The notes under the pieces: generated by a model | The model's input: the letters and a program-made list of their open reading frames with translations, nothing else | The model's database searches: none | Told to the model about the DNA's origin: nothing | Program-made: the position numbers and the translations under genes | Shown: one piece after another, positions 44,957-54,448 of the stretch | How the letters are laid out: the number at the start of each line of letters is the position of its first letter | Numbering within the stretch: position 1 is the first letter of the stretch | Source of the DNA: Jiangella muralis | GTDB lineage: Bacteria > Actinomycetota > Actinomycetes > Jiangellales > Jiangellaceae | Length of the DNA: 64,000 nucleotides | Assembly (NCBI RefSeq): GCF_001270745.1 | Contig: NZ_KQ434752.1 | Span: 569,723 to 633,722, forward strand | Direction of reading: 5' to 3'

Positions 44957-47008
44957 TCAGTCGGCGAACAGTGGCACCTGCGGCGCCTCCGTGCCGGTCG
45001 GCGCCACACCGCCCTGCTCGAGCGCGAACCGCATGATGTCCGCGAAGGCCGGTCCGGCCAGCGCGCTTCCGGAGTTGCCGTTCTGCGGGTCGAACAGCGA
45101 CACCACGACGACGTACTGCGGGTCGTCGGCGGGCGCGAAACCCATGAACGACGAGTTGTAGTCGGCGTAGCAGCCGCAGTCCGGGTCGACCCGCTGGGCC
45201 GTACCGGTCTTGCCGGCGACGCGGTAGCCGTCGACCAGCGCGGGCTTGCCGGTGCCGCCCTCGCCCATGACGGCCTCCATCATCAGGGTGACGTCGGCGG
45301 CGGCCTGCTCGCTGATCACCCGCTCCGGCGCGGACGGCTCCACCGGCGTCTCGCGGCCGTCGGCGCCGATCGTCGCCGAGATCAGCCGCGGGTCGACCCG
45401 CACGCCGCCGCTGGCGATGGTCGCGTACGCCGACGCCATCTGCACGGCGCTGACCGAGATGCCCTGGCCGAACGCCACGTTGTCGCGGGTGAGGTCGGTG
45501 AAGTCGTCGCCGGACGGCAGCCGGCCGCCGGTCTCGCCCGGCATCCCGAGGTCCGGCGCGGTGCCGAACCCGAACCGCCGCAGGTAGTCGTGGTAGACGT
45601 CCTTGTCCAGCGTCTCGGCGGCGAGGACGGTGCCGACGTTGCTCGACTTCGCGACGACGCCGGCCAGCGTCATTTGGTCCTCGCCGTGGCTGTAGTAGTC
45701 GTTGATGGTCTCGCCGCCGCGGCGGAGGTTGTCCGGGACGGAGAACACGGTGCTGTGGTCGGCCAGCCCCTGGTCGACCACAGCGGACATGGTGATCGGC
45801 TTGAACACCGAGCCCGGCTCGTAGGCGTCCTCGACGGCGGCGCTGCCGCGGTCGGCGGCCTCGGTCTTGCTCGGCTTGCTCGGGTCGAACGCGGGGGTCG
45901 CGGCCAGCGCGACGATCTCCTGCGTGTCGACGTCCATGACGACGGCGACGCCGTCGGCCGCCCCGGCGTTCGCGACCGCCTCGGCCAGCACCTGCTCGGT
46001 GTGCCACTGCACGTCGCCGTCCAGGGTCAGGCGCAGGCCGGTGCCGGCGACCGGCTGGCTGACGTGGTTCGCGGAGCTGTTCGGGATTCGGATGCCGCCC
46101 GGGCTGAACTGGTACGTCGCCTCGCCGTCGACGCCGGCCAGGCTCTTGTCCATCGACTGCTCCAGCCCGGTGAGGCCCAGGCCGTCGGCGCCGAGGAACC
46201 CGACGACGTTGCCGGCGACGGTGCCCGCCGGGTACTCGCGGGCGGCGGCGGTCTCGGCGGTGAACCCGCCCAGGCCGAGCCCGCGGATCTGCCGCCACGT
46301 CGCCCCCGGCGCCCCGCGCGCGAGGACGACGTACCGGTCGGAGCCGGTGAGGTCGCGCTGCAGGTCGGCGGCGGGCGTGCGGAGGATGCTCTCCAGTTGC
46401 AGCGCGTACGCGGCCGGGTTGGCCACCTGCGTCTGGTCGACCACCACGTCGTAGGCCTCGACGGTGCTGGCCAGCGGCTCGCCGTCGCGGTCGAGGATGA
46501 CGCCGCGGTCGGCCCGCACCGGCACCGTCTTCAGCCCGATGGTGTTCGCGACGGCGGCGTACGTGGACGCGTCGATGCCCTGCAGCTGGATCAGCCGGCC
46601 GCCGAACAGCGAGAGGATCACGCAGACGCCGACCAGCGAGGCCCGCAGGCGCTTGCGCGGGTCGGCCAGCCGGACGGTGCGCGGCTGCTTGGGGGGCTTC
46701 GGCGGCTTGGGACGCTTGGGCGGCTTCGGCGGGCGCGGCGCGCCGGTCACCTTGGCGGCGCTCTTGCGCACGGGTTTCGCGGCGGCCGTCTTGCGGACCG
46801 GCTTGCGGGCCGGCTTGCGGGCCGGCTTGCTCGTGCCCTTCGCGGACGCCTTCGGCGCGGCCTTCGGTGCCGCCTTCGGGGCGGCCTTCGGGGCGGCCTT
46901 CGGCCTCGGCCGGGCGGCACGGCCCGCGGCCGTGCCTCGTCCCTCCGTGCCTCGTCCCGCCGTGCCTCGTCCGGCCGCTCCCCGGCCGTCCTGGCCCTTC
47001 GGCGGCAT
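44957..47008 (-). CDS. ftsI: Septal transpeptidase FtsI (PBP3) with a long basic N-terminal tail
   Basis: 683 aa. Penicillin-binding transpeptidase cross-linking septal wall. The catalytic motifs are SVFKPITM (SxxK), KSSNVGT (SxN) and VAGKTGTAQ (KTG); a dimerisation domain with RADRGVILDRDGEPLA follows the single membrane segment (about residues 121-140). The first ~115 residues are cytoplasmic and highly repetitive: RG-rich, then KAAP and KPARKP repeats, then PKPPKRPKPPK. The tail resembles histone-H1-like sequence and is much longer than in most FtsI proteins. TGATG overlap with ftsL. Confidence 0.95.
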   Translation of the reverse strand: MPPKGQDGRGAAGRGTAGRGTEGRGTAAGRAARPRPKAAPKAAPKAAPKAAPKASAKGTSKPARKPARKPVRKTAAAKPVRKSAAKVTGAPRPPKPPKRPKPPKPPKQPRTVRLADPRKRLRASLVGVCVILSLFGGRLIQLQGIDASTYAAVANTIGLKTVPVRADRGVILDRDGEPLASTVEAYDVVVDQTQVANPAAYALQLESILRTPAADLQRDLTGSDRYVVLARGAPGATWRQIRGLGLGGFTAETAAAREYPAGTVAGNVVGFLGADGLGLTGLEQSMDKSLAGVDGEATYQFSPGGIRIPNSSANHVSQPVAGTGLRLTLDGDVQWHTEQVLAEAVANAGAADGVAVVMDVDTQEIVALAATPAFDPSKPSKTEAADRGSAAVEDAYEPGSVFKPITMSAVVDQGLADHSTVFSVPDNLRRGGETINDYYSHGEDQMTLAGVVAKSSNVGTVLAAETLDKDVYHDYLRRFGFGTAPDLGMPGETGGRLPSGDDFTDLTRDNVAFGQGISVSAVQMASAYATIASGGVRVDPRLISATIGADGRETPVEPSAPERVISEQAAADVTLMMEAVMGEGGTGKPALVDGYRVAGKTGTAQRVDPDCGCYADYNSSFMGFAPADDPQYVVVVSLFDPQNGNSGSALAGPAFADIMRFALEQGGVAPTGTEAPQVPLFAD

Positions 47009-47388
47009 CAGCCGGCACCACCGGCGTCGGCCGGCGAGGAGCGCGGCAGCTCCAGGAACGTGGGTGTCTCCTCGGCCGGGACCATGCCCATGCGGGCGGC
47101 CTGGTCGGCCAGTGCGTCGGGCGCGCTGCGGCCGGCGACGCGGTCGGCGAGGTCGGTCTGCCGGTCGCGCAGCTCATCGGTGGTCGACTGCAGCTCGCCC
47201 AGCTCGAACGCGCCCTGCTGCAGGGCGGTGTTGAGGATCAGCAGCCCGATCAGGCCGACGCCGAGCACCAGCAGGACCAGCACGACGAACGGGGCGCGCG
47301 GCGCCCGGGAGGCGCGGCCCGGCACGCTGCGCAGGGACGGCCGGCGCGGCGCGGCGACCGGTGCGTAGGCGCGTTCGGCGGCGCTCAT
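47008..47388 (-). CDS. ftsL: FtsL-like septum protein
   Basis: 126 aa bitopic protein: basic N-terminal tail, one membrane segment ([19 protein letters not shown]), then a leucine-zipper-like coiled coil ([20 protein letters not shown]) and QAARMGMVP, the conserved end of FtsL-type proteins. It activates the FtsW-FtsI synthase complex with FtsB/FtsQ. Assignment rests on position between rsmH and ftsI and on architecture. Confidence 0.88.
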   Translation of the reverse strand: MSAAERAYAPVAAPRRPSLRSVPGRASRAPRAPFVVLVLLVLGVGLIGLLILNTALQQGAFELGELQSTTDELRDRQTDLADRVAGRSAPDALADQAARMGMVPAEETPTFLELPRSSPADAGGAG

Positions 47389-48341
47389 GCTGCCTCCCTG
47401 ATCCGCTCGACCGCACGCAGCCGGGCCGACTGCGCGCGCGGGTTGGCGGCGATCTCGTCGCTGGTGGGCGGCTCGGAGCGGGTCAACAGCCGCAGCTCGG
47501 GCCGGTGCTGCGGCAGTTCGACCGGCAGCCCGGGCGGCGCCGAACTGGTCGTCCTCGCCGCGAACAGCTGCTTGACGATGCGGTCCTCCAGCGAGTGGTA
47601 CGAGAGCACAACGATGCGCCCGCCCACCGCCAGCGCGTCGATGGCGGCCGGCAGCGCCCGCTCGAGCGTGTCCAGCTCGCCGTTGACCTCGATGCGCAGC
47701 GCCTGGAACGTCCGCTTCGCCGGGTTGCCGCCGGTGCGCCGGGCGGCCTGCGGGATGTTGTCGCGGATCAGCTCGACCAGCCGGGCGCTGGTGTCGAACG
47801 GCGCCCGTGTCCGCTCCCGCACGACCGCCGCCGCGATGCGCGACGCGAACCGCTCCTCGCCGTAGCGGCGCAGGATGCGGGCGAGGTCGGCCGCGGCGTA
47901 GGTGTTGAGCACCTCGGCCGCGGTGATGCCGGTGGACTGGTCCATCCGCATGTCCAACGGCGCGTCCTGCGAGTACGCGAACCCGCGCCCGGCCTCGTCC
48001 AGCTGAATGGACGAGACGCCGAGATCGAACAGGACGCCATGCACGCGCCGGATGCCGAGGCCCGCCAAGACGTCGGCGATCCGGTCGTAGACCGCGTGGA
48101 CGCCGGTGAACCGGTCGCCGAACGGCGCCAGCCGCTCGGTCGCCCGGGCCAGCGCCTCGCGGTCGCGGTCGAGGCCCACCAGGTGGGCCGTCGAGCTGCG
48201 GGTCAGCAGTGCCTCGGCGTGCCCGCCGAGTCCGAGCGTGGTGTCGACGACGACGCGCGCCCCCTCCTCCTGGAGTGGCGGCGCGAGAAGCTCGACGACA
48301 CGGTCGAGCAGCACCGGGACGTGCGCCCCCTGCTCAGTCAT
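47385..48341 (-). CDS. rsmH: 16S rRNA m4C1402 methyltransferase
   Basis: 318 aa from ATG at 48341 ([16 protein letters not shown]). It N4-methylates C1402 in 16S rRNA. Motifs: [34 protein letters not shown] (SAM site), [39 protein letters not shown] and [19 protein letters not shown] longer reading to 48464 would run through the structured leader. ATGA overlap with ftsL. Confidence 0.95.
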   Translation of the reverse strand: MTEQGAHVPVLLDRVVELLAPPLQEEGARVVVDTTLGLGGHAEALLTRSSTAHLVGLDRDREALARATERLAPFGDRFTGVHAVYDRIADVLAGLGIRRVHGVLFDLGVSSIQLDEAGRGFAYSQDAPLDMRMDQSTGITAAEVLNTYAAADLARILRRYGEERFASRIAAAVVRERTRAPFDTSARLVELIRDNIPQAARRTGGNPAKRTFQALRIEVNGELDTLERALPAAIDALAVGGRIVVLSYHSLEDRIVKQLFAARTTSSAPPGLPVELPQHRPELRLLTRSEPPTSDEIAANPRAQSARLRAVERIREAA

Positions 48342-48512
48342 CGACACCCCCGCGTCTCTCGTCGTTGCCTCGCTCGTTGCCGGTCGCGGCTCGTACGACC
48401 AGGTCCCCGCCCGCTCGGGCTTGGCTGCCGGCTCTGCCGCTTGGCACCGGGGAAGTGGTGCCAAGAGGTGGAGCGGCCGGAGACCTCGTCGTGCGTGTCC
48501 ACGCGACGGCGG
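48342..48512 (-). promoter_or_regulatory. Structured leader before rsmH, probably the actinobacterial mraW RNA motif
   Basis: The 171-nt gap between mraZ and rsmH holds a perfect 9-bp hairpin on the mRNA strand, CTTGGCACC (48457-48465) with GGTGCCAAG (48440-48448) and loop ACTTCCCC. A structured RNA (mraW motif) is known from exactly this position in actinobacteria; identity here is inferred from place and hairpin. Confidence 0.6.
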
Positions 48513-48944
48513 TCAGAAGATGCCGGGCAGCACCTCCTCGGAGATGTCGGCGAACAAGGGTTCCTTCTCCGCCTGGTACGTCTCCCATGCCTGCTCGGAC
48601 CAGATCTCCACCCGCGTCATCGCACCGACGACGGTGCACTCGCGCTCCAGGCCCGCGTACGTGCGCAGCCCCGGCGGGATGGTGATGCGGCCCTGCTTGT
48701 CCGGAACCTCGTCGCTGGCCCCCGCGGCCAGCATCCGGGCGAAGTCGCGCGTGCCCTTGTGCGTGATGGGCGCGGCGCGCAACTGCTCGGTGAACCGGAG
48801 GAACTCGGCCTGCGGCCACACGTAGAGACAGCGCTCCTGCCCTCGTGTGATCACGACGCCCTCCGCCAGCTCGTCCCGGAATTTCGCCGGGAGGATGAGC
48901 CGTCCTTTGTCGTCCAGCCGGGGCGTGTGGGTACCGAGGAACAC
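48513..48944 (-). CDS. mraZ: MraZ transcriptional regulator
   Basis: 143 aa, two SpoVT-AbrB-type DNA-binding halves: [20 protein letters not shown] then [19 protein letters not shown]. MraZ forms a ring and represses its own promoter and the dcw cluster by binding TGG repeats. The start is GTG at 48944 with GGGGAGG upstream. The repeat array at 48990-49055 is its likely operator. Confidence 0.95.
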   Translation of the reverse strand: MFLGTHTPRLDDKGRLILPAKFRDELAEGVVITRGQERCLYVWPQAEFLRFTEQLRAAPITHKGTRDFARMLAAGASDEVPDKQGRITIPPGLRTYAGLERECTVVGAMTRVEIWSEQAWETYQAEKEPLFADISEEVLPGIF

Positions 48945-48989
48945 GGCCCACCTCCCCGCTGTCCGAGCCGCCGGTCAGGTCGTTGACCG

Positions 48990-49055
48990 CCACATCGGAC
49001 CACTCTTCCTCCACTGCCCGCCACTGTACTCCACTCTCCCCCACTTGCAACCACA
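48990..49055 (-). promoter_or_regulatory. Array of seven MraZ-box-like repeats
   Basis: On the minus strand, AGTGG or TGTGG occurs seven times at 10-11 bp spacing. Plus-strand CCAC(T/A) starts are 48990, 49000, 49011, 49021, 49031, 49041 and 49051. Central copies are followed by A/G/C-G, as in GTGGAG and GTGGGG boxes. Known operators have three or four boxes at this spacing. They cover the expected mraZ promoter. Confidence 0.8.
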
Positions 49056-49572
49056 TTCGGCCCCGTTCCACCCCACGACGCCCCACGGCGGGTTTCGTCC
49101 CGGGGCCGCATCGGAGGGCGTCCGCACTGGTCAACGCCTTGCCGGGCCAGGTGGGGCGCGGAGTGGGGCGCGCGGGTGCCACGCGGCGGCGCCGGCCCGT
49201 GCCCGGAATGGACGCCCACACGTCACCCCTGGTCAGCGAGGCCCGCGCAGCGGGTGGAGCGCGGTGGTGGAGGGAAGTGGGGAACCGCCGGACGCGAGGG
49301 CCGGTGCCCGGCCCGCGCCGCCCTGTGGGCCGATCATCGTGCGAGCGCCCGACACACCGTCCGACCAGGCCGGGCGATCGGGGAATGTCCGGTTCGGATG
49401 GATGCGCGTGCACACGTAGTGGACATAGGCTCTGCGGGTAAAGCGAAAGCCGGGGCCGATCGGAACCCGCGGGGTGGGTCCAGACGTCGCACCACTGCGA
49501 GACTGGACAGCGGAATGCCGCGATCGGCCGAGGCACGTCACGCCGACGAGGTCGGGGATCGAAGGAGGAAAC
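49056..49572. other. 517-bp divergent intergenic region, mraZ to moxR
   Basis: No convincing gene; the open frames here have unnatural composition. It must carry the moxR promoter: TAGGCT near 49424-49429 is a weak -10 candidate about 144 nt before the start. No clear RNA structure was seen. Confidence 0.5.
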
Positions 49573-50586
49573 GTGCCTGAACCGTTCAACCCGGGCCATC
49601 ATCAACCGCAGGGACCCGGCGAGGTCGTGCCCGAGTTGGCGCTGGGCGACCTCGCCGACACCGCCGCCCGCGTACAGGCCGCCATCGGCTCGGTCATCGA
49701 GGGCAAGCCCGAGGTCATCAAGCTGGCATTCACCGTGCTGCTGGCCGAGGGCCACATCCTCATCGAGGACGTCCCCGGCGTCGGCAAGACGATGCTCGCG
49801 AAGTCCGTGGCCCGCGCCATCGACTGCACGGTGCGCCGCATCCAGTTCACGCCCGACCTCATGCCCAGCGACGTCACGGGCGTGTCGGTGTTCAACCAGT
49901 CGACCCGCGAGTTCGAGTTCAAGCCCGGCGGCGTGTTCGCGAACATCGTCGTCGGCGACGAGATCAACCGCGCCTCGCCGAAGACGCAGTCCGCGCTGCT
50001 CGAGTGCATGGAGGAGCGGCAGGTCACCGTCGACGGCACGACCTACCAGCTCGAGGCGCCGTTCATGGTGGTCGCCACTCAGAACCCCATCGAGATGGAG
50101 GGCACCTACCCCCTCCCCGAGGCGCAGCGCGACCGCTTCATGATGCGGCTGTCCATGGGCTACCCGTCGCAGCAGGCCGAGATCGAGATGATCGACACGC
50201 ACGGCTCGACCAGCGCGCTGGACCCGCTCGAGCCGGTCACCGACGCCGCGCACGTGCACAAGCTGGTCCGGCTGGTCCGCGGCGTGTATGTCGCCGACGC
50301 GATCAAGGAGTACGCGGTCGCGCTCACCAGCGCCACCCGCACGTCGCCCGACCTCCGGCTGGGCGCGTCGCCGCGGGCCACGCTGCACCTCATCCGGGCG
50401 GCGAAGGCGTGGGCCGGGCTGGAGGGCCGCGAGTACGTGCTGCCCGACGACATCCAGGCGCTGGCCGCGCCCGTCCTCGGCCACCGGCTGCTGCCCACGG
50501 CCGAGGCACAGATCGGCCGCCGCGACGCCGGGAGCATCGTCGCCGACCTCATCCAGCGCATCCCGCAGCCCGAACCGGCCCGGTAG
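49573..50586 (+). CDS. MoxR-family AAA+ ATPase
   Basis: 337 aa from GTG at 49573, with GGAGGA 4 nt upstream. Walker A is EDVPGVGKTMLAKSVA, Walker B VVGDEINRASPKTQSALLE with the MoxR-typical arginine and METQNP-like VVATQNPIEMEGTYPLPEAQ. MoxR ATPases work as chaperones for partner proteins, often with a VWA/DUF58 protein encoded next door, as here. Cytoplasmic. First gene of a three-gene operon. Confidence 0.93.
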   Translation: MPEPFNPGHHQPQGPGEVVPELALGDLADTAARVQAAIGSVIEGKPEVIKLAFTVLLAEGHILIEDVPGVGKTMLAKSVARAIDCTVRRIQFTPDLMPSDVTGVSVFNQSTREFEFKPGGVFANIVVGDEINRASPKTQSALLECMEERQVTVDGTTYQLEAPFMVVATQNPIEMEGTYPLPEAQRDRFMMRLSMGYPSQQAEIEMIDTHGSTSALDPLEPVTDAAHVHKLVRLVRGVYVADAIKEYAVALTSATRTSPDLRLGASPRATLHLIRAAKAWAGLEGREYVLPDDIQALAAPVLGHRLLPTAEAQIGRRDAGSIVADLIQRIPQPEPAR

Positions 50587-50592
50587 CCGCCG

Positions 50593-51909
50593 ATGAACGA
50601 CGCGCTGTCCGGTCTCACCCGACGCGGCTGGACCTTCCTGGCCGTCGGCGGCGGCGCCATCCTGGCCGCCGTCCTCGCCGGGCAGCGCGACGTGCTCAGG
50701 GTCGGCCTGCTGCTGGTCGTCGTCCCGGCCATCAGCCTCATGGTGGCGCTGCGCAGCAGGGTCCGGCTGGCCGCGTCCCGGTCCGTCGAGCCGCCGCGGG
50801 TGTCCGTCGGCGAACGGGCGACGGTGCACCTGCGGCTGGCCAACTCCGCGCGCATCCCCACCGGCGTGCTGCTGGTCGAGGACAGCATCCCGTTCACGCT
50901 CGGGGCCCGGCCGCGGTTCGTCCTCGACCACGTGTGGTCGCGGTTCCGGCGCGACGTCACCTACTCCATCGACCCGGTGGTGCGTGGCCGGTACAAGGTC
51001 GGCCCGCTGACGGTGCGGGTCACCGACCCGTTCGGCATGGTCGAGCTGCGCCGCGCGTTCAGCGACGTCGGCACCCTCATCGTCACGCCGACGGTGCACC
51101 AGCTGCCGCCGGTCCGGCTGGTCGGCGAGTGGAGCGGCAGCGGCGAGAGCCGGCCGCGGGCCATCGCCGCCGCCGGTGAGGAGGACGCGACCATCCGCGC
51201 CTACCGCGTCGGCGACGACATGCGCCGCGTGCACTGGCGGGCCACCGCCCACCACGGCGAGCTGATGGTCCGCCGCGAGGAGCAGCCCTGGCAGAGCCGG
51301 GCCACGATCCTGCTCGACACCCGCACGTCCGGGCACACCGGCGAGGGCATCGACTCCTCGCTGGAGTGGAGCGTCACCGCGGCCGCGTCCGTCGGCGTCC
51401 ACCTGGCCGAGCGCGGCTACGCCGTCCGGCTGGCCACCGACCACGGCAGCGCCGTCTCCACCAACTGGCACGACCCCGCCAGCGGTCCCGGCGACGCCAA
51501 GGTGTCGCTGCTCGACGCGCTCGCCGTCGTCCAGCCGCAGCGCGACGCGTCCGTCGGCCGCTGGCCCGACCTCCTCAGCGGCGCCGAGGCCGCCACCGGC
51601 CTGCTGGTCGGCGTGTTCGGCCGGCTCACCGAGCCCGAGGCGCGCGTCGTCGCGGAGCTGCGGCAGGGCTCCACCGCCGCGCTGGCCGTCGTCCTCGACG
51701 TCATGTCGTGGACGTCGCTGGGCGAGAACAGCCGCGAACACGTGCGGCTCACCGCCGGTGTGCAGGTGCTACGCGGCGCCGGCTGGAACGTCATCGTCGC
51801 CAAGCGCGGCGACCACCTGGCCACGCTGTGGGAGCGTCTCGGGCTGCAGCGCCCGGCCGTGCAGGAGCAGGCCCGCGCCGGCCTGTCGACCGGACGAGGG
51901 GCGAGCTGA
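50593..51909 (+). CDS. DUF58 membrane protein
   Basis: 438 aa. Two N-terminal membrane segments (FLAVGGGAILAAVLAG, VGLLLVVVPAISLMVAL), then a beta-rich region and the DUF58 core: YRVGDDMRRVHWRATAHHGE followed by VRREEQPW. The last part has a VWA-like fold with SRATILLDTRTSGHT. It lies 6 nt after moxR and overlaps the transglutaminase gene by 1 nt (TGATG). It is a typical MoxR partner; role probably in envelope protein maturation, unproven. Confidence 0.9.
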   Translation: MNDALSGLTRRGWTFLAVGGGAILAAVLAGQRDVLRVGLLLVVVPAISLMVALRSRVRLAASRSVEPPRVSVGERATVHLRLANSARIPTGVLLVEDSIPFTLGARPRFVLDHVWSRFRRDVTYSIDPVVRGRYKVGPLTVRVTDPFGMVELRRAFSDVGTLIVTPTVHQLPPVRLVGEWSGSGESRPRAIAAAGEEDATIRAYRVGDDMRRVHWRATAHHGELMVRREEQPWQSRATILLDTRTSGHTGEGIDSSLEWSVTAAASVGVHLAERGYAVRLATDHGSAVSTNWHDPASGPGDAKVSLLDALAVVQPQRDASVGRWPDLLSGAEAATGLLVGVFGRLTEPEARVVAELRQGSTAALAVVLDVMSWTSLGENSREHVRLTAGVQVLRGAGWNVIVAKRGDHLATLWERLGLQRPAVQEQARAGLSTGRGAS

Positions 51910-54278
51910 TGTCGTCGCTGAGCGCACACGGCCGGCTGACCATCGTCGCGGCGCTGGCGGCCTGGCTGTCGGTGCTGCCGCTGTTCGCGATCACGCAGAC
52001 CGACGACTGGATCGTGCCGGCCGCCATCGCGGTCGCGCTGGTCTCCGGCACCGGTTACGTGCTGCGCAAGCTCGGCGTGCCGTCGCTGCTGGTCCCGGTC
52101 GCGCAGCTGGCCGTCATCGTGCTGTGGCTGGGCGTGCTGGTGGCCAACGACGTCGCGCTGCTCGGGTTCATCCCGACCACCGACTGGGCCACCCGGCTGG
52201 TCGACGTGTTCCAGGAGGGCCTCGACGTCACCTCGACGTTCGTCGCCCCGATCCCGGTGCCGCGCGGCGTCCTCATGCTGGTGATCGGCGGCGCCGGCGT
52301 GGTGGCGCTGCTGGTCGACACCCTCGTCGTCTGGCTGCGCCGGGTCCCGCTGGCCGGCGTGCCGCTGGCCGCCTGCTACACCGTCGCGGCCACCGCCATG
52401 ACCACCGGCCTGGACTGGTGGTGGTTCCTGCCGCCGGCGGCCGGGTTCCTGGCACTCCTGGTCTCCGAGGGACGCACCCGGGTGGCGGCGTGGGGCCGCT
52501 CGGCCAGCCCGTCGGCGCGGCGCAGCGGCATCCCCGAGACCGACTCGCTGGCCCGCAACGGCCGCCGGGTCGGCGCGGTGGCGCTGGCGGTGGCCGTCGC
52601 CGTCCCGGGTCTCGCGCCGGTGCTGACGGAGGGCGTGCTCGGGCCTGGCCGCGGTGGCGGCGGGGGTGGCGGGCAGACCATCCGCACCGACAACCCGATC
52701 ATCGACCTCCAGCGCAACCTGCAGCGCCGCGAGAACGTCGAGGTGCTGCGGTACAGCTCCAGCGCCGACACCGAGGCCGCCACGTACATCCGCATCGTCA
52801 CGCTCGACGTGTTCGACGGCGAGGAGTGGAAGACGTCCGACCGCCCGGTGCCCGACTCCGTCGACAGCGGGCTGCCCTGGCCGCAGGGCCTCGACCAGGC
52901 CGACTGGCCGGTCATCGACTACGACATCAACGTCAGCCCGGACTTCAGCTCCAGCTGGCTGCCGCTCCCCTACCCGGCGCAGCGCATCGACGTCGAGGGC
53001 GACTGGCGCTACCACGCGCCCACTCTCGACGTCGTGGCCGACGGCGACGACGTCCGCGCCCGCTCGTACAACGTGCAGAGCCTGGTGGTCGAGCCGACCG
53101 TCGAGGCGCTGCGCAACGCCGGCCCGCCCAGCGACGACGTCGACGCCATGCTCGAACTGCCCGAAGAGCTCCCGTCCGAGGTCACCGACCTCGCCGACGA
53201 CGTCACCGGCGACGCCACCGACGACTTCAGCAAGGCGGCCGCGCTGCAGCAGTGGTTCCGCGGCCCGCAGGGCGGCTTCGAGTACGACATCGAGTCGACC
53301 TCCGGCCACACCGCCAACGCGCTGGTCGACTTCCTGAACGACCGGCGCGGCTACTGCGAGCAGTTCGCCGCGACGATGGCCATCATGGCCCGCTACCTGG
53401 GCATCCCGGCGCGGGTCGCGGTCGGCTTCACCGCCGGCGACTACCAGGGCAACGGCACCTACCTCGTCCGCGCACACGACTCCCACGCCTGGCCGGAGCT
53501 GTACTTCGAGGGGTCCGGCTGGGTCCGGTTCGAGCCCACCCCGGCCGCCATCACCGGCCGCGCGCCCGACTGGACCGTCGTCCCGACCCAGAACGCGCCG
53601 GTGCCCGACCCCACCGACCCGAACGCTCCCACGTCACAGCCCACCAGCACGGCGCCGTCCATCCCGCGCGACGACGAGCTCGGCGGCGGCGCGGCCTCCG
53701 GCGGCCAGCAGCCGCCGTCGCAGTGGCCGCTGATCCTGCTCGGCGCGCTGGCGCTGGCGGCGTTCTTCGCCACCCCGTCGGTGGCCGCGCGCATCGGCCG
53801 CCGGCTGCGCTGGCGGCAGGCCGGCGACCACCCCGGCGCGCTGGCCGAGGCGGCCTGGGCCGACCTGCGCGAGGCCGCCCGCGACGCCGGCCACTCCTGG
53901 GACCCGGCCGCCACGCCGCGGTCCACCGGCCGCCGGCTGGCGACGGCCGCGTCCCTCGGCGACGACGACCGGCAGCTGCTCGACCACCTCGTCGGCGCCG
54001 TCGAGCAGGCCCGCTACGCCCGTCAGGCCGAGCCGGTCGAGGCGCTGCACGACGACACCGAGCTGGTGCGCCGCTCCATCGCCCGCTCGGCGTCGATCGG
54101 CCGGCGGATCAAGGCGTTCCTGCTGCCGACCCAGTACCGCGACAGCGCCGTCGAGGCGAACCGCCGCCTGGTCGAGGGGTTCGACTGGATCGACGCCACC
54201 GGCGAGCGGCTACGCGACTCCGTCGCCGCGTCCAGCCTGCGGCGCCGGCTGCCGGCGCCCCGTCCCCCGGCCGAGTAG
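51909..54278 (+). CDS. Transglutaminase-like membrane protein (TgpA type)
   Basis: 789 aa. Five or six N-terminal membrane segments (to about residue 245), a large extracytoplasmic transglutaminase-core domain with the Cys in RRGYCEQFAATMAIMARYLG, His in AHDSHAWPELYF and Asp-equivalent region WVRFEPTP, then a Pro/Thr/Ser-rich linker, one more membrane segment (PLILLGALALAAFFATPSVA) and a cytoplasmic DUF4129-like tail. It completes the moxR-DUF58-transglutaminase operon common in bacteria. Confidence 0.92.
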   Translation: MSSLSAHGRLTIVAALAAWLSVLPLFAITQTDDWIVPAAIAVALVSGTGYVLRKLGVPSLLVPVAQLAVIVLWLGVLVANDVALLGFIPTTDWATRLVDVFQEGLDVTSTFVAPIPVPRGVLMLVIGGAGVVALLVDTLVVWLRRVPLAGVPLAACYTVAATAMTTGLDWWWFLPPAAGFLALLVSEGRTRVAAWGRSASPSARRSGIPETDSLARNGRRVGAVALAVAVAVPGLAPVLTEGVLGPGRGGGGGGGQTIRTDNPIIDLQRNLQRRENVEVLRYSSSADTEAATYIRIVTLDVFDGEEWKTSDRPVPDSVDSGLPWPQGLDQADWPVIDYDINVSPDFSSSWLPLPYPAQRIDVEGDWRYHAPTLDVVADGDDVRARSYNVQSLVVEPTVEALRNAGPPSDDVDAMLELPEELPSEVTDLADDVTGDATDDFSKAAALQQWFRGPQGGFEYDIESTSGHTANALVDFLNDRRGYCEQFAATMAIMARYLGIPARVAVGFTAGDYQGNGTYLVRAHDSHAWPELYFEGSGWVRFEPTPAAITGRAPDWTVVPTQNAPVPDPTDPNAPTSQPTSTAPSIPRDDELGGGAASGGQQPPSQWPLILLGALALAAFFATPSVAARIGRRLRWRQAGDHPGALAEAAWADLREAARDAGHSWDPAATPRSTGRRLATAASLGDDDRQLLDHLVGAVEQARYARQAEPVEALHDDTELVRRSIARSASIGRRIKAFLLPTQYRDSAVEANRRLVEGFDWIDATGERLRDSVAASSLRRRLPAPRPPAE

Positions 54279-54354
54279 CCGCCCCGGTCCGGTCAGCACC
54301 AGACCGGACCGGGTTCCCGGTTATGACCCGCGCCCGTGTCCCGGAAACACGAAA

Positions 54355-54439
54355 GCGCCGCCCGAAGGCGGCGCCGGACGCGTGAACCGCTGTGCTGGCT
54401 AAGTGTTGTGCTGGCTAAGTGCTGTGCTGGTGAGGTGCT
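54355..54439. terminator. Hairpin and 16-bp tandem repeats at the transglutaminase/DUF3040 junction
   Basis: A perfect 8-bp stem GCGCCGCC / GGCGGCGC with CGAA tetraloop (54355-54374) lies 77 nt after the transglutaminase stop. Next come three 16-bp tandem units (54392, 54408, 54424) built on GTGCTGGCTAAGTG, ending 9 nt before the DUF3040 stop. No T-run follows the hairpin. It serves convergent genes. Confidence 0.55.
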
Positions 54440-54448
54440 GTGCTGCCG

